Assembly (NCBI GenBank): GCA_034401795.1
Contig: CM067360.1
Span: 48,206,260 to 48,270,259 of the forward strand
Direction of reading: 5' to 3'
DNA from: Chaetoderma sp. LZ-2023a
Lineage: Eukaryota; Mollusca; Caudofoveata; Chaetodermatida; Chaetodermatidae
Length of the DNA stretch: 64,000 nucleotides
Part shown: positions 12,993-26,752 of the stretch, one piece after another
Numbering within the stretch: the stretch's first letter is position 1
How the letters are laid out: every line of letters begins with the position of its first letter
Program-made: the position numbers and the translations under genes
Notes under the pieces: model-generated
Told to the model about the DNA's origin: nothing
Seen by the model: only the letters and a program-made list of their open reading frames with translations
Database searches by the model: none

Positions 12993-15900
12993 TTAAGCTA
13001 GTGCAGGCTCATTTATTTTTACAGTTCCCAACTTTATTGAAACTATGTTTGTTTAGCACCATATGTCCTTGAATACATTTTCTTTACCATGCTGCTTTAA
13101 TATAAAATATTCGCAAGGAATATGATTCAGCAGCAATGAACGAAATATTGCCTTTATTGCTCTATTGTGATTGCCCATATATGGATTTTTCGTCTGTGCA
13201 CACCGATGTTTCCAAATGGCCCAAACACCTATGGTTAGCATTGTTATTAAAATAGTCCTTTCAGACTTTATGATATTTGCACCGCTTGATCCAAATTCTC
13301 TAAATAAGACTACATGCGTGTCTAGAACAATGGCTTCCCTCCAAATTGTGCCAAGATTTGGCTGATATAGTCCTAAAATTGTGATGATATTGGACATTCC
13401 GCAAATAAATGGATGATTGTTTCCTCGTCTGTTTGACATAAGTAACACCTATCAGAAGTCGTAATATTGCACTTGTATGTCAAGTGTCCCACCCATAGCC
13501 GTCGATGTAGTAATCACCACAATAAATCACGAGCCATATTTGGTACGTATGGAGAATGTAAGATTTTCCATACATTTTTCCAACTGGATGGTTTATAGCT
13601 TGAGTCATCCCATCTCCTAATTGTTTGGGAGGTGTTACTTGTTTTCGTCTCATAATGTGGTACCATTCCTTGGATTTCATCTTGTATTTTAACATCTCAT
13701 CATCAAGAACTAATGCAGGTTGTGGAGTCAAACTATTATTATTTACATTTGGCAGACGAAACCATTCAATTGGTACAGCATGTTTTATTTTATTTAGCAA
13801 CCGCTGGACATCTATATGCCTCATATGTGTTTTTCTAGCTACTTCTTGCATTGAAATCCATCTACGTGTTTGAGGGTGTATCATATCAGATAAATGTTGA
13901 ATGCCATATTTTGCAAAGGACGGTAGATAAAGTACTGCATTGTTATAACATATATTACTATTGCCCTACAATTGCTGTGCTAGTACTTCCTTCCAGCACG
14001 TAGGTGGAGGCATGTATCTGTCAAATATTTCGAACTCCTTAACTTGATCTTTAAACACATCTGGTATCATTTGGCTATTCGGAGGTGGCTTCTTTGAGGT
14101 AAAAACATGCTCCGCCAGAAATGGGTCTACAATTCTCTCCATGAGAGCTCATGAAACACATGCCCACGTCTCATGTGATGTAATAAGATCATTCAAAAAT
14201 TTTAACCTTAAAGAAACACATTTCACTTTAATATCAATTAAATCAAGTCCTCCTTCTAACTTAGCATTATTGAGAACACGATCGGAAACTAAATGATTCT
14301 TTTCTTCCCATATGAACGACAATATCAGCTCATTAACCTCCTTTTCTACATGTTTTGGCATGTGTACAGCATATGCTGTATACCATAGCCCAGATAATAA
14401 CAAGTTGTTGACAACAAACACTCTACTAAAAATTGAAAGACGACGATGCTTCCAATTTGCTAATATTCTCTTAAGCTTAGATACTCGTTCATTCCAATTT
14501 TGTGTTGTATTCGGTTTCCTGCTGAAATAGATGCCTAAAATCTTAATGGTATCATTAGACCAATTGATTTCAAGTGGTTGGTCATTCCACTCTTTCCATG
14601 GTCCCAAAAATAATCCTTTGGATTTTCCTTTATTGATTTTCAAATCAGATGAATTTTGGAGCTTTTCTAGTACGTGGTTTAAGATTGCAAAATCATTGTT
14701 TGAACTAGCAAACACAGTCGTGTCATCAGCATATTGTGACAGCTTAAGTTGTCTTTCTATGCCACGAATACATATGTCTTGAAAGTTATTATTTTGCCTC
14801 AATGCAATGCCGAGAGATTCCATCACAATAACAAATAATAATGGCGATAGGGAACACCCCTGTCTAACACCACGTTCTAAGATAATTTCTCTGGATAATT
14901 GATTGTTCACTAAATAGCTACTCTTGATATCCGTATATAAAATCTTAACCCATTTAATAAAGTTTGAGCCTAACCCAAACGATTGCAAAGAATTAAAAAG
15001 AAAACCCCATTCCACACGGTCAAATGCTTTTTCGTTGTCCAAGGCAATCACAGCTGAAGGGATGCTATCCTTCTCAACCAATTGTATAAGGTCTCTTATT
15101 AACATGGTATTGGTTAAAATTGTCCTCCTAGGTACAGCACATGTCTGCTCTGTTCCAATGATTTCTCCTAAAACACTACCTAGTTTCAATGTTAGTACTC
15201 TGGATATTATTTTGTAGTCTACACATAGTAGAGAAATTGGTCTGTAATTCTGAATTAGACGTCTGTCAATTCGTTTATATATTAGCCTTACGTATGCCCA
15301 TCCATAGTTGGTGGTAAATGGCCTTTCTAAAAATTTGCGTGGCTAATTTTTCCATTATTAGCCCTAGAAAGTGCCAAAACGTTTGGTAAAATTCAGCTGG
15401 AAGGCCATTGCAACCCAGTGATTTTTCTAGTTGCATACCTTTAAGGGATTTAGTTAAATCTTCTAGTGTTACGGGTTGATCACAAAATTCACTGACTGTG
15501 TCTGACACCTTTTTGTCTATAGTTGCTAACAAATCCAATTTTGCATCTTCATCAATTCCCTCTGACTTGTACAATGACTCATAGTAATTGCATACAATAG
15601 TACTCATTTCATTGTTGGTAAAGACAGTTGAACCATCCGGCATGTTTAATGAGCACATCACCATGTCTATTGCCCGTGCTTTTTCTAATGTGCAAAAATA
15701 TCGGGTTTGCTTTTCCCCTTCTGCATGCATCTGGGCTCTTGCTCTAATCTTTCCACCCTCAAACTCATATTGTTCTATATCTCTTATTTTACTTTTAATT
15801 TTAACCAGTAATTCAAAATAATTATCTTCACCATTATTTACTTTAGCATTAATTTTCATCAGTGATCGATGACGTGTTTTCTTGTGTTTGCGTATTTCCC

Positions 15901-16784
15901 GTGCTTTTCTAATAGCATACTTTCGGGAAACATACTTTATATCTAGTTTTACATCCTCCCACCATTGCAATGTGCTCTTATATGATGCTTTCCTATTAAT
16001 CCAATATTGCCAACAACTCTCTATATTATTCTTATAAAATTCTTCTCCCAACAGTGTTGTGTTTAATTTCCAAAACCCAACCCCTTTTGTTACCCAATCA
16101 GCATTGGCAGGCAGAGGTTATACAAACCATGTTATGATCTGAGAATGCGACTGGCTTAATATTAACATCTCTCCAGTACCAAGTCAACAAACTATTCACA
16201 TAAATTCTGTTGATTCTTGAACCAACTTTACCATCTGCCGAAAACCATGTAAGATCTTTACCATGAGGTTTTGATATTCTATAGGTGTCAACTAAATTTT
16301 CCTTGTCACATATTTCTTTTAAGAGTCTATGTGATGTATCAGTATAAGTTGAAGTTGCATTCCTGTCATTTTCTTTGTCTACGACACAATTAAAGTCACC
16401 ACCCATTACTAAGTTTTCAGTGATGTTATCTAGTGCTGTTGTAGACATCTCATTAAAAAATTACGACGTAGTTGATGAGATGCAGGTGCATCTAGCGTGA
16501 CTCTCACCCAGCGACCATTTGCACCTGATACTGAAGAGATTATATTTACATAGGCTGAACAACGAGGGAGTATAGCAATTGCTACGCCTGCACTATTATC
16601 TTGAGATAACGAATAGCATATTCTGGATCCAGAAATCTTTTCTAAATTATCGTATGATTCTGACTTCTGAATTTTTGTTTCCTGTATCAAAGCAATGTCA
16701 ATCTGCTCATTTTTCAGTCTCTAGTAAGTGACGTTGCTTTATGTCACTATTTAAGCCTTTACAATTGAGTGTGCAAATTAGCAT
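12993..16784 (-). pseudogene. LINE copy 2 ORF2: endonuclease - reverse transcriptase (broken)
   Basis: Endonuclease motifs (MGGDFNC, RIYV, FSDHNM), RT motifs (FYQTFWH, ALDNEKAFDRVEW, RGVRQGCSLSPLL, YADD at about 14,722-14,733) and a C-terminal CYLCQTDEETIIHLFAEC motif are all visible across several frames. The start is the ATG at 16,784, 40 nt past ORF1. Breaks: a frameshift near 16,710; an in-frame loss of about 13 residues of the endonuclease (the segment with VYAPT in copy 1) near 16,490; frameshifts near 16,440, 16,075, 15,300 and 13,460; TGA near 14,149; TAG near 13,965; and TAA at 13,053 that removes the last 20 codons. The true C-terminus, by homology to copy 1, ends at 12,993. Confidence 0.86.
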
Positions 16785-16824
16785 AAAAAGTAATAAAATG
16801 ATGTGTATAACCGCCATTATTAAG

Positions 16825-18235
16825 CTAACTAGATTTTGTTTTTTTCGACTCTCTCTTAGACCATTTACCTATTTTACTCGCAAACGCTGCACTACGTAGC
16901 TCAACTTTTTCCAAATGCTTATATTTTAATATATCTGAATCATGACGCAGATGCCTATATTTAACCCCTTTTGCCGTCACATATGGAACTAACATGTATC
17001 CTGCCTCTGACCTGTACATGACCATTTCATCGGGTGATTTAGAACTCTGTGTTTGAATGGATATATCGGATTCAGCGACTGACATATTATCGTCTTCTAT
17101 ATCACTTTCCTCTATTTCTGATTCAGAACTATCTCCATCTTTCTGTCGCTTTGTTTCACCCAATCGATCCGAGACACCAATTACTTTCTCTATATTATTT
17201 AAATCGTCTAGATTGAGTGTACTCAGTGGAAAATCAAAGTTAGTTTCAGTATCTTGCGACTTGAATTTTACTTGCTCTAAATTAAAACTCTCTTCCAGAG
17301 GGTATTGATCATCATTTTCAACTTGTGTGGAATTAGCCTCTCTGACATCAGACTTGGATTGACTTGTTACTGGAGTAATACTTAGCCCCTCATCTGGAAC
17401 CTCTATTTCATCGCCTGCAACTACAGCGATTGGATTCTTAGTTTTTTCACCATACTTCTCATTAACATGGACTTCAGCTACAATCTCAGCAACTACTGGT
17501 TCGATGACATTTTCTTTAGCAACGTGCTTCCCATTAACATGGATTTCAGCTACAATCTCAGCAGCTACAGGTTCTGTGACATTCTCTTTAGAGACAACTT
17601 GCTCTGTACTTTTATCAGAGCCCTTTTTGACACATTTGTTCTGCGGGCATCGCCACTTAAAATAATCAGATGATCCACAAACTAGACATTTGTTTTTGTT
17701 AGGGCAATCTGTTGCAAGATGTTCTGTGCTTAAGCAGATTCTACACTCTTTGATTTGCCACCCTGTACCATAAAGGCAAGATAAATCGACCATCTATCAT
17801 GACCTTACTTGGGATAGGTTGTTCTACCTTTTAGAATCAAATTCTTCTGATGCCATTTTCTAAGGTTCGAACAAATGGATAGGTCTCGTGTTCTACTTTG
17901 TCCACTTTGCCATACTTGATCAATTCATTGATAACCCGTTCATCTGGGATCGCTAATGGAACCTTCATCTTGACTAATAGACGATCAGAATCTATTTCCT
18001 CCACATTACACACCTCACCCTTCACGACAAGGACCTCGTCGAGCAACTTTTCCTTCACACTTTCATTAACTATGGTGACATTCCATACATATTTGGAAAC
18101 GTTAATGAGACCTTGAAGGACCCGTGGCCCTACCCCAACTACATCCTTCAAACCATGATACACCTCAATTGCCGAAACACCCCAAGCCTTTGTCGTGATT
18201 TTAAGACTCAGGGTACGCTTAAAGGAGGTTGCCAT
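16825..18235 (-). pseudogene. LINE copy 2 ORF1: RNA-binding protein with two CCHC knuckles (broken)
   Basis: Starts MATSFKRTLSLKITTK at 18,235 and is open for 132 codons through the RNA-binding-like region. A frameshift around 17,795-17,835 separates this from a second open stretch of 322 codons, which carries CRICLSTEHLATDC and CLVCGSSDYFKWRC. Note Tyr in place of His in the second knuckle, which should weaken zinc binding. A repeated VAEIVAEIHVNGKH / VAEIVAEVHVNEKY unit and an acidic linker follow; the tail is basic. The extra repeat is absent from copy 1. Confidence 0.85.
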
Positions 18236-19118
<883 letters not shown>

Positions 19119-19219
19119 GGATATCGCACGTGAGATGGTATTAAACATAGAAATATTAGCGTTTAAATTGCTAATAGATTCCAACTTGTCATCGTAGTGT
19201 GGACTCGATAACAACGCGA

Positions 19220-20240
19220 TGTTGACACGATGAGACTAGTAGGCAATAGTTAGTGATAGTTGTCATGGCAAGTTGCCATCTGATCGCCGTCCTGTCGCCC
19301 TAGTGTGCGCCCTTAGCTTACCAGCTCTGCAAGCCACCCCTCAGCCACGCATCTCAGCTGACCAGACTATAGGTCACGGCCAGTAGTCATTTACATACCT
19401 AGGGAAGCTGACTCTGGTTGTATTCCGATCTGCCACTTTGCGATTACCCATTGAAACACCAAGTGGCTAATAAAGAAGAACTGATAATTGGAACCTCCGG
19501 TGTCTTTCATTTACCTTTCGGAAGCTCGGGTAGGCAATGACTACATGCAAATTAAGCACATTTCGAGTACTGCTCGAAACGGCTGCACAGGACGGCTATC
19601 TGGAAAGAATCTCCCTCCCTTACACTCTATATGCTTTCTTGAAGTATATCACGTATAGTGTGTACAATATACCTCCTGTATCCCATTAAAATTACTATTA
19701 CCTGCACACTGTCGAAATACCATTGTTGAGAACTAAACCACGCAATCATCAAGAGATATCAGCCGCTACTCGGCGCGAATGCCACATCGACCAAAGGGAG
19801 AAGGCCCAGGTTCCCATCACCTGGCAGGACCTACAAGTAGACGATCTAACCACTATGATACTCGGCAAGAAGACCAATCAGATACGATCGAATTTAACCC
19901 CGGAAATGGTTCGGCTCCATTCGCATACCTCCTTACGCAATTACATCTATAGATGCAGCTGTCGCATCTGATCAGCAAACGATCGTAGAAGGCGAGAACC
20001 AATGAGGCGCTAGAGACAGGCTGATCGACGGTCCTCCTGAGATTGGACAACACCGCGAGCAGCTATGTCAGCAGCCACGATGACGCCTGCTGGCACGACG
20101 ACCCTCACACCACTGACGAAGACGATCAGATGAGTGCAGCAGTGATCAGTTCATGCCAGCCGACGCCCACCCGCGGCAACAGAGCCGTCTTTCCAACCCA
20201 GGGCCCAGCCTCGACGTATCCATCTACAACGTCATATTAG
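19220..20240 (+). mobile_element. Possible LTR-retrotransposon remnant
   Basis: A TGTTGACACG start (19,220), an AATAAA at 19,469-19,474 followed by a short U5-like stretch, and then GC-richer DNA with weakly open frames (19,723-19,971; 20,043-20,240) resemble an LTR plus a decayed gag leader. Base composition shifts relative to the flanks. No second LTR, protease, RT or integrase was seen, so this remains tentative. Confidence 0.3.
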
Positions 20241-22282
20241 GGTGACCTACACATTAAGCAGCATACTTGAGCTTTATCTTCAAAGTCAACATACTTCTTT
20301 CGGACCTTAGGGGAACAGTACTGGCCACATTTGTCGAAGACTAGCTAAAAGGTGTAGGTGTCATCATGGGGAAATCTTTTCCTCAAAGGGGTGACATCAA
20401 CTCCAAAGTGATGACCTTTACCATAATATCCAATAGAATTCTCAGGACAAGAGAAATTCATCTCTGTCATAAATGGGAACGGGTAAGGTTTCCACATATG
20501 GGGTTACTTTGAGAATTAAATCTGACCCCACAATGTGCATACATCTTTGTGCCATAAAAGTTCACTTCTCCAACAAAGCCTCGGCAATTGCTCTGCTCAT
20601 GAATGTTTCACATAGATAACCAATGACTTCTTAGTAATGGAGCCTTCTACTTCGAACGTCTGTTATTAGTGGCGTAAGGTAGGCCACGTGATAGACTGCC
20701 CAGTCACATATAATCTGTCATAGAAGAAGGGTTAATTGACAGACATATTTCATGGCAGTAAAAACCAAGTTTCCTCATAATCATGGCCCGGGTATTCTTT
20801 CCAGAACCTGTTCCCTATCGAGACATAATCGCGCAATGACGATATGCTTGTTCTCATTTATTTCCCTCACTGGCATCTCATTTACGCATAATAAACGCTA
20901 CTTATGCAGTTTCTAACTTCGGTCTATTAGCCGCCTGCACACCATGTAACACCGCCAATCCTATGATAAGCATGGAAACTCGCACAACAAAAGTGTTGGT
21001 TCAAATCATATCTCTGCTCGATGGGCTCCAGACAGTTGGTATCAGTCGTGGAGAGGATGCGATTGTGAATAATTCATTTCCTTCATTATGAGGCGAACAG
21101 TCTGCCAGTATTGTAGATCCGTACAAATTAGTCTTTTTCAGATTTAAATGCGGTTCAAGACTTGTATTTTAACACAACGCAGATTTTCCATTTCGACTAA
21201 GCAAAGTTAATTGTGCTATGTGATTACTACGCATATGACCACGGACGTACATCTGAAACATAAAACTGAAGAGATAAAAAATTCGCTTCAAGATATTGGC
21301 AGTTTAAATTACCGGGAACCATTTCTGACAAGACAGAGATTGAAACTATCGATTTAGGACAGCTTTCTCCCGGGACATTCCTCTACCAATACATCCATTA
21401 GGCCTAATGCTAACTGCAGTCTGAATATGGTAATTTAGCTCAGCAACCCGATTATGGCAGCATAATCCGATATCGCAAAATTATTGGGTCTGAACTTGTA
21501 TCGATGGTTACGCCATCTCATTTTTTCATTTTAGAATCCTAGATGGATTGTAGCATTATGCTTGGCAGCATCAACTTACGCAATATCCGCAACATGGTTG
21601 ATTACATCAGTGGACAACGTAAATGATGGAAATGCTGATATAATTGTCTGATGGAATTAGAATTCAGGACAGTGTGCTCATTGGCCTGTGGGCGAGTCTT
21701 TTATTTATCACAAATGTTCTAGAAATTGGGCCAATTGAGCTTATACCTACGTGACACACCGTGCGAACAGTTTTTCAGATAACCTGCTTGGTTGATTGAT
21801 TTCATGGCCATGAATTTTTGTTTCTTTTTCTCAAAGATCGCTGAAACGATTGTGAAGTTAGGCCTTTCCTGTTTATTCAAGGAAAGTTGCTAGCCAATAG
21901 ATTATGGGGGGTGGGGGGCCATCTTGGATCGCCTAGCTTTTATAAAGAAATATTTACCTCTATAACTGCAGAACGGATATGGTCAAATTTCCTAAATATA
22001 TTTATGATATTTGGCATTAAGTTCCGATTTCGTGAGGATAATGGCGATACGACAACCGATATATTACAGCGGTACATCGCAGGCCTTGGACCCATTCATT
22101 GCTGCTTGCAGCTATATTTGATGATTTGAATTGTACCAACACGAGCAAACGATGTATGAGTTTGGTAAAGAAACGTGGAAGCCAATTATTGAATTATTGA
22201 TTCACTGGGTTTAATATTTATGGATAGCTTACCTTTCCTTCTTTCAATCCTGAACTCAGTCGCACAATCGACATTTCCGGTT
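20241..22282. other. Unassigned DNA
   Basis: No gene, repeat or transposon domain was recognised over 2 kb. The longest frame (21,887-22,129) has no motif. Confidence 0.5.
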
Positions 22283-22745
22283 TTAGCTATACGCCGCCCA
22301 TCTCTAGCTAAGCTCCATCCACACCTCGCTCGTGTTGGGATCGATCGATCTCTGAACACCCTGACTATCAATTTCCAAAAAACTACACAGGAAAACTGTT
22401 GAATATTTTGAAACTAATTTAACTGGGTGCAGTTGCTGCCTAAGCAACAGCGCCCAGTCAAATTAGCTTCAAAATAGTCAACAAGATGTTTAGTAAATAG
22501 CAAAGAATTACAAAGACATTAGTTTCAAAATTAGTTTCAAAATATTCAACAACATGTTCATTAAATAGCAAAGAATTACAAAGACATACAATTCATACAA
22601 CGCGTCGGATTATTTGAGATTTGATGCCGGTCTATATGGAACCCTTTGTGACGTAATGATTATGACGTCATAATACACGCGCTGAGCTGATTGATTATGG
22701 CGTCATACGAGGTCTGATGATGGATGGATACTCTGGAAAGGTGAA
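22283..22745 (+). mobile_element. Palindromic CRE-rich MITE-like element, copy 3
   Basis: Left part TTTAGCTATACGCCGCCCAT and AGCTAAGCTCCATCC, a GATCGATCGATC segment, the internal palindrome at 22,398-22,482, a partly duplicated AAAGAATTACAAAGACAT segment, TGACGTCA-type sites at about 22,664-22,710, and a right end with CTCTGGAAAGGTGAATT. The right terminal motif CTGGAAAGGT is the reverse complement of the ACCTTTCCAG seen at the left ends of other copies. Confidence 0.75.
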
Positions 22746-23751
22746 TTCTGAAGCAATTATTGTGGATAGTTGGAAATTCATTTGACAAAAATGTGGCGCG
22801 TTGTGAATCAACCTCATCTAGACAAACCGGCTTCCATTAGTTATCATAATTATTTTACTTGCCAAAGAATGCCCCGTATCGTGTTTATATGACTGACCGT
22901 GACAAATGAAATGTATTTTGTAAGCCTAATTTTCTTGTGTTCATGAATGAGGTGCATCATCCGCATGATTCCAGTCCTTCAGCAATGAGCTGATTTTATT
23001 GTCAGATTAAGCAAAATGTCATAAGCAACCTGAAATTGTATTGCGGTTCATTTAAAATTCCTTGCAAAAATGTCGATTCTCAAAACGTCAGAGAATGAAT
23101 CAGTCAATTTACAAGCCACGTGAAGCAATAATGGATGAGTTACTGGCTCTCTAATGTAGCGTGATGGTTTTAATGAAGCAACAGAATAGCAGAGTGTGAG
23201 CCAGTGTGATTACTTATGAATGCACATCTCTGTCCGGGGTGCCACTGCGATGCATAGCTGATTTAGAAACCTATCACACGCTACTAATTTACCTCACACT
23301 CATGTGACATTTCGAAATGTATTGCTTTAAAACACCCGGAGTGCTTGTCATGAGTTATCAATTGCTCTCTCACATCATAGATTATTGTCACTTGCAATTA
23401 ATTGATTTCTGTAATAAGATGATGTTTAAAGACATATCCTGCTAAAGATTCATATGTGAATGCCATATATTTCACATACCTGTGTTTTAATTATGCGCTA
23501 ACTTCCGGGAAGCAAACTCAGTAATAATGGAATCCAACGTGCTGTTAGCGCATACAAATGTACGCAAACAGCTGACATTAAGGCATGATGAATTGGCAAG
23601 CGTCATCTTAATCAAGATTAACCAACGAAATCCATGTATTCCATACATCTGTGTAAACACAACACAACAACACATCTCCTGTCAAAACGACTTGTGTTTT
23701 ATCAATAGATCTGTTCTGCACACTACTTTATGTGTTGTGCGTGGTGTTTCC
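22746..23751. other. Unassigned DNA
   Basis: Nothing recognised. A frame at 23,527-23,778 runs into the CA/GC-rich tract and is not convincing. Confidence 0.5.
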
Positions 23752-24000
23752 TGCACGCGCGCAAACGCGTCCATATGACCGCCCTCAAGCACACCCGCCC
23801 GCCATCCCACACGTACGCACGCACACACGCACTTACTACCGCACACCCGCCTGCCTGCCCGCCCGACCGCACGCCCTCCCATACGCACACACACACGCAC
23901 GCGCTCTCGCACGCATGCGCATACACACGCACGCACGCTCTAGCGCACGCAAGCATGCACGCAAGCACGCACATACGTGAACACGCATGCGCATACACAC
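23752..24000. repeat. Alternating CA/CG purine-pyrimidine tract
   Basis: About 250 bp of irregular CACG, CGCA and CACA repeats with interruptions. The alternating purine-pyrimidine pattern with many CG and CA steps is prone to left-handed Z-DNA. Open frames on both strands (Cys/Val- or His/Thr-rich) result from the repeat and are not genes. Confidence 0.85.
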
Positions 24001-24705
24001 TATTAAATGTGTTATAGTAATTCTATACTGCGCATGCACTGTTATTAGAGAACATGCTTTCGTCCAATCCAGGTTTTAATGACAGTGCGCGGTTAAGCGG
24101 CGCATAGCATGGTCATTGCGCAATGGTCTCCTTGTTAGACGCTATGTGAAGAATCTATATATTCCAAGTTGCTTTAGATATACATACTCCCAGTTGCGGG
24201 TCAGAAGAAAACTATCAGTAGATAATGTATGGGAAATTGGTTCGCAAATGAATGAAGAAATCCGCGAAGAATTGCATCAGTGTTTGTTGCGTTTGATCTT
24301 CTGTCCCATCCCTTAGAGGCAGACGTTTGCAGAATCCAAATATTCCCAAGATCACAAAGATATTCACATTTTGCATCACAGAAATAATGCCATAGTAAAT
24401 GTAAATGTCTCGATATGCGTCCTTTATCGAAAACTGTTGTTATTGTCCTTTTAATTTTTTATATTATTCTACACATTTTAATCATCGATATGATATTCGG
24501 TATACCTCGAATACACCTTATGCCTTATGTTGCTCTTGGACAAACGTCAATGGTTTCGGTAAATCCACCACTTGTGTAAAACAAAGATGTGTGTTTAATT
24601 GTAAACCTGCCCTTCAATATCACTATTGAGCATATATCGTGTGCATAGCGAGATACTAAGGTTAGTCATAAAATGGAGTCATTTCCAGTTTCCGGAACGG
24701 TCATG
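24001..24705. other. Unassigned DNA
   Basis: Nothing recognised on either strand. Confidence 0.5.
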
Positions 24706-25077
24706 GACCTTTCCATTTTAGCTATGCCCCGTCCATCACTAGCTAAGCTCCACTCACACCTCGACGTGTTGGGATTGATCAATCCACAAATGCCCTAGCT
24801 ATCAATTTCCTGAAAACTATACAGGGAAGCTGTTGAATATTTTGTAATTAATTTGACTTGGTGCTGTTACTGCCTATGGCAGCAACAGCGCCCAGCCAAA
24901 TTAGTTTCAAAATATTCAACAGAATATTTATGAAATAGTAAAAGCAAACAATGTGTACAACAACGCATAGACCGTCTTCAAATATCCGTTCGGGACGTAC
25001 ATTCATTATGATGCCATTCTACAAATCACGCAGTTCATTATGACGTCATATGATGGGTGGGTACTCTGGAAAGGTGA
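24706..25077 (+). mobile_element. Palindromic CRE-rich MITE-like element, copy 4 (most complete)
   Basis: Bounded by ACCTTTCCA on the left and TGGAAAGGT on the right (9-bp inverted ends), about 370 bp. Internal order: TTTTAGCTATGCCCC, AGCTAAGCTCCACTC, a GATCAATC segment, an 89-bp hairpin at 24,832-24,920 with arms of about 40 nt, and TGACGTCA near 25,041. The flanks show no obvious target-site duplication. It has no coding capacity. Confidence 0.8.
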
Positions 25078-25592
25078 ATTGTATCCATGTAGTCTATATT
25101 TGCACATGTGGATGTTCCAATTAGCGACAGTAAAGAGATTGTGACGAATGTAATACCAAGGGAGCCAGTTTCAGAGACAGACTTCTAGATTAATTATCAT
25201 TAAATATTGACTTGGGTAATAGAATGACAATCGATACGAGAACACGGAGTGGAATCGCAATGGTATGTCATCTGACAAAAATAGTTGATATAAATGCTCT
25301 TTAATTTATTAGTGATCCGTTTGCCATGGCAATAGCAATAACAACACGATTAATAGTAGCAAACACGTTTTCCCATTCACACGTGTTGTCGATGAAAGTG
25401 TAAATATACAAGAGATTAGGCCTACATTGATTATTTTCGAAAGTATCGTAATTTTATGCGTGGTAGATGCTTGCTTTTGACATTTACAATGTGTAAATAG
25501 GATCGGAAAATTGTATCAGGCAGAATGGCTGAATCTGAACTCACGTATCTGACCTCATAATCAAATACTAGATGGCACAATCATATGGCGTA
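25078..25592. other. Unassigned DNA
   Basis: Nothing recognised. Confidence 0.5.
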
Positions 25593-26644
25593 GGACCATC
25601 ACGAATGTACTAATGGTCCATCACGAATGTACTAATGGTCCATCACGAATGTACTAATGGTCCATCACGAATGTGCTAATGGTCCATCACGAATGTACTA
25701 ATGGTCCATCACGAATGTGCTAATGGTCCGTCACGAATGTGCTAATGGTCCGTCACGAATGTGCTAATGGTCCATCACGAATGTGCTAATGGTCCGTCAC
25801 GAATGTGCTAATGGTCCATCACGAATGTACTAATGGTCCATCACGAATGTACTAATGGTCCATCACGAATGTACTAATGGTCCATCACGAATGTGCTAAT
25901 GGTCCGTCACGAATGTGCTAATGGTCCGTCACGAATGTGCTAATGGTCCATCACGAATGTGCTAATGGTTTGTCACGAATGTGCTAATGGTTTGTCACGA
26001 ATGTGCTAATGGTTTGTCACGAATGTGCTAATGGTCCGTCACGAATGTGCTAATGGTCCATCACGAATGTGCTAATGGTCCATCACGAATGTGCTAATGG
26101 TCCGTCACGAATGTGCTAATGGTCCGTCACGAATGTGCTAATGGTCCATCACGAATGTGCTAATGGTTTGTCACGAATGTGCTAATGGTTTGTCACGAAT
26201 GTGCTAATGGTTTGTCACGAATGTGCTAATGGTCCGTCACGAATGTGCTAATGGACCGTCACGAATGTGCTAATGGTCCATCACGAATGTGCTAATGGTT
26301 TGTCACGAATGTGCTAATGGTCCTTCACGAATGTGCTAATGGACCGTCACGAATGTGCTAGTGATCCGTAACGACTGTGCTAATTATTCGTCACGAATGT
26401 GCTAATGGACCATCATGATTGTGCTAATGCTCTGTCGCGAATGTGCTAATGGGCCATCATGATTGTGCTAATTGTCCGTCATGAATGTGCTAATGGTCCG
26501 TCATGAATGCGCTAATTGTCCGTCATGAATGTGCTAATGGTCCGTCATGAATGTGTTAATGGTCCGTCATGAATGTGCTAATGGTCCGTCATGATGTGTT
26601 ACTGACCCCTCACGAATGTAATGTGTTAATGGTCCGTCACGAAT
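25593..26644. repeat. 22-bp minisatellite, about 47 units
   Basis: The unit is TCACGAATGTGCTAATGGTC plus two variable bases. The variable position (CCA, CCG or TTT-type) defines monomer types. A block of one CCA then three TTT-type then CCG monomers recurs 198 bp later (25,967 and 26,165; nine units). Units decay progressively after about 26,340, as expected at an array edge. Confidence 0.95.
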
Positions 26645-26690
26645 ACAATTTATAAGCAGTCTGTTGGATATTTAATTGGAGTGGTGGATA

Positions 26691-26752
26691 CTGCTGACAT
26701 AGGCAGCGACTGTCCACCCACAAAATTAGTTTCAAAATATTCAACAGCTTAC
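26691..26752. mobile_element. MITE-like palindrome fragment
   Basis: A short remnant with the ACAAAATTAGTTTCAAAATA right arm of the palindromic family, next to the minisatellite. A second scrap with GGGCGGGGCATATCTAG lies near 26,863 in reverse orientation. Confidence 0.5.

Noticed and set aside
23682..24039. Several overlapping Cys/Val- and His/Thr-rich frames on both strands
   Set aside because: All come from the CA/CG repeat; mutually overlapping on both strands and without start context.
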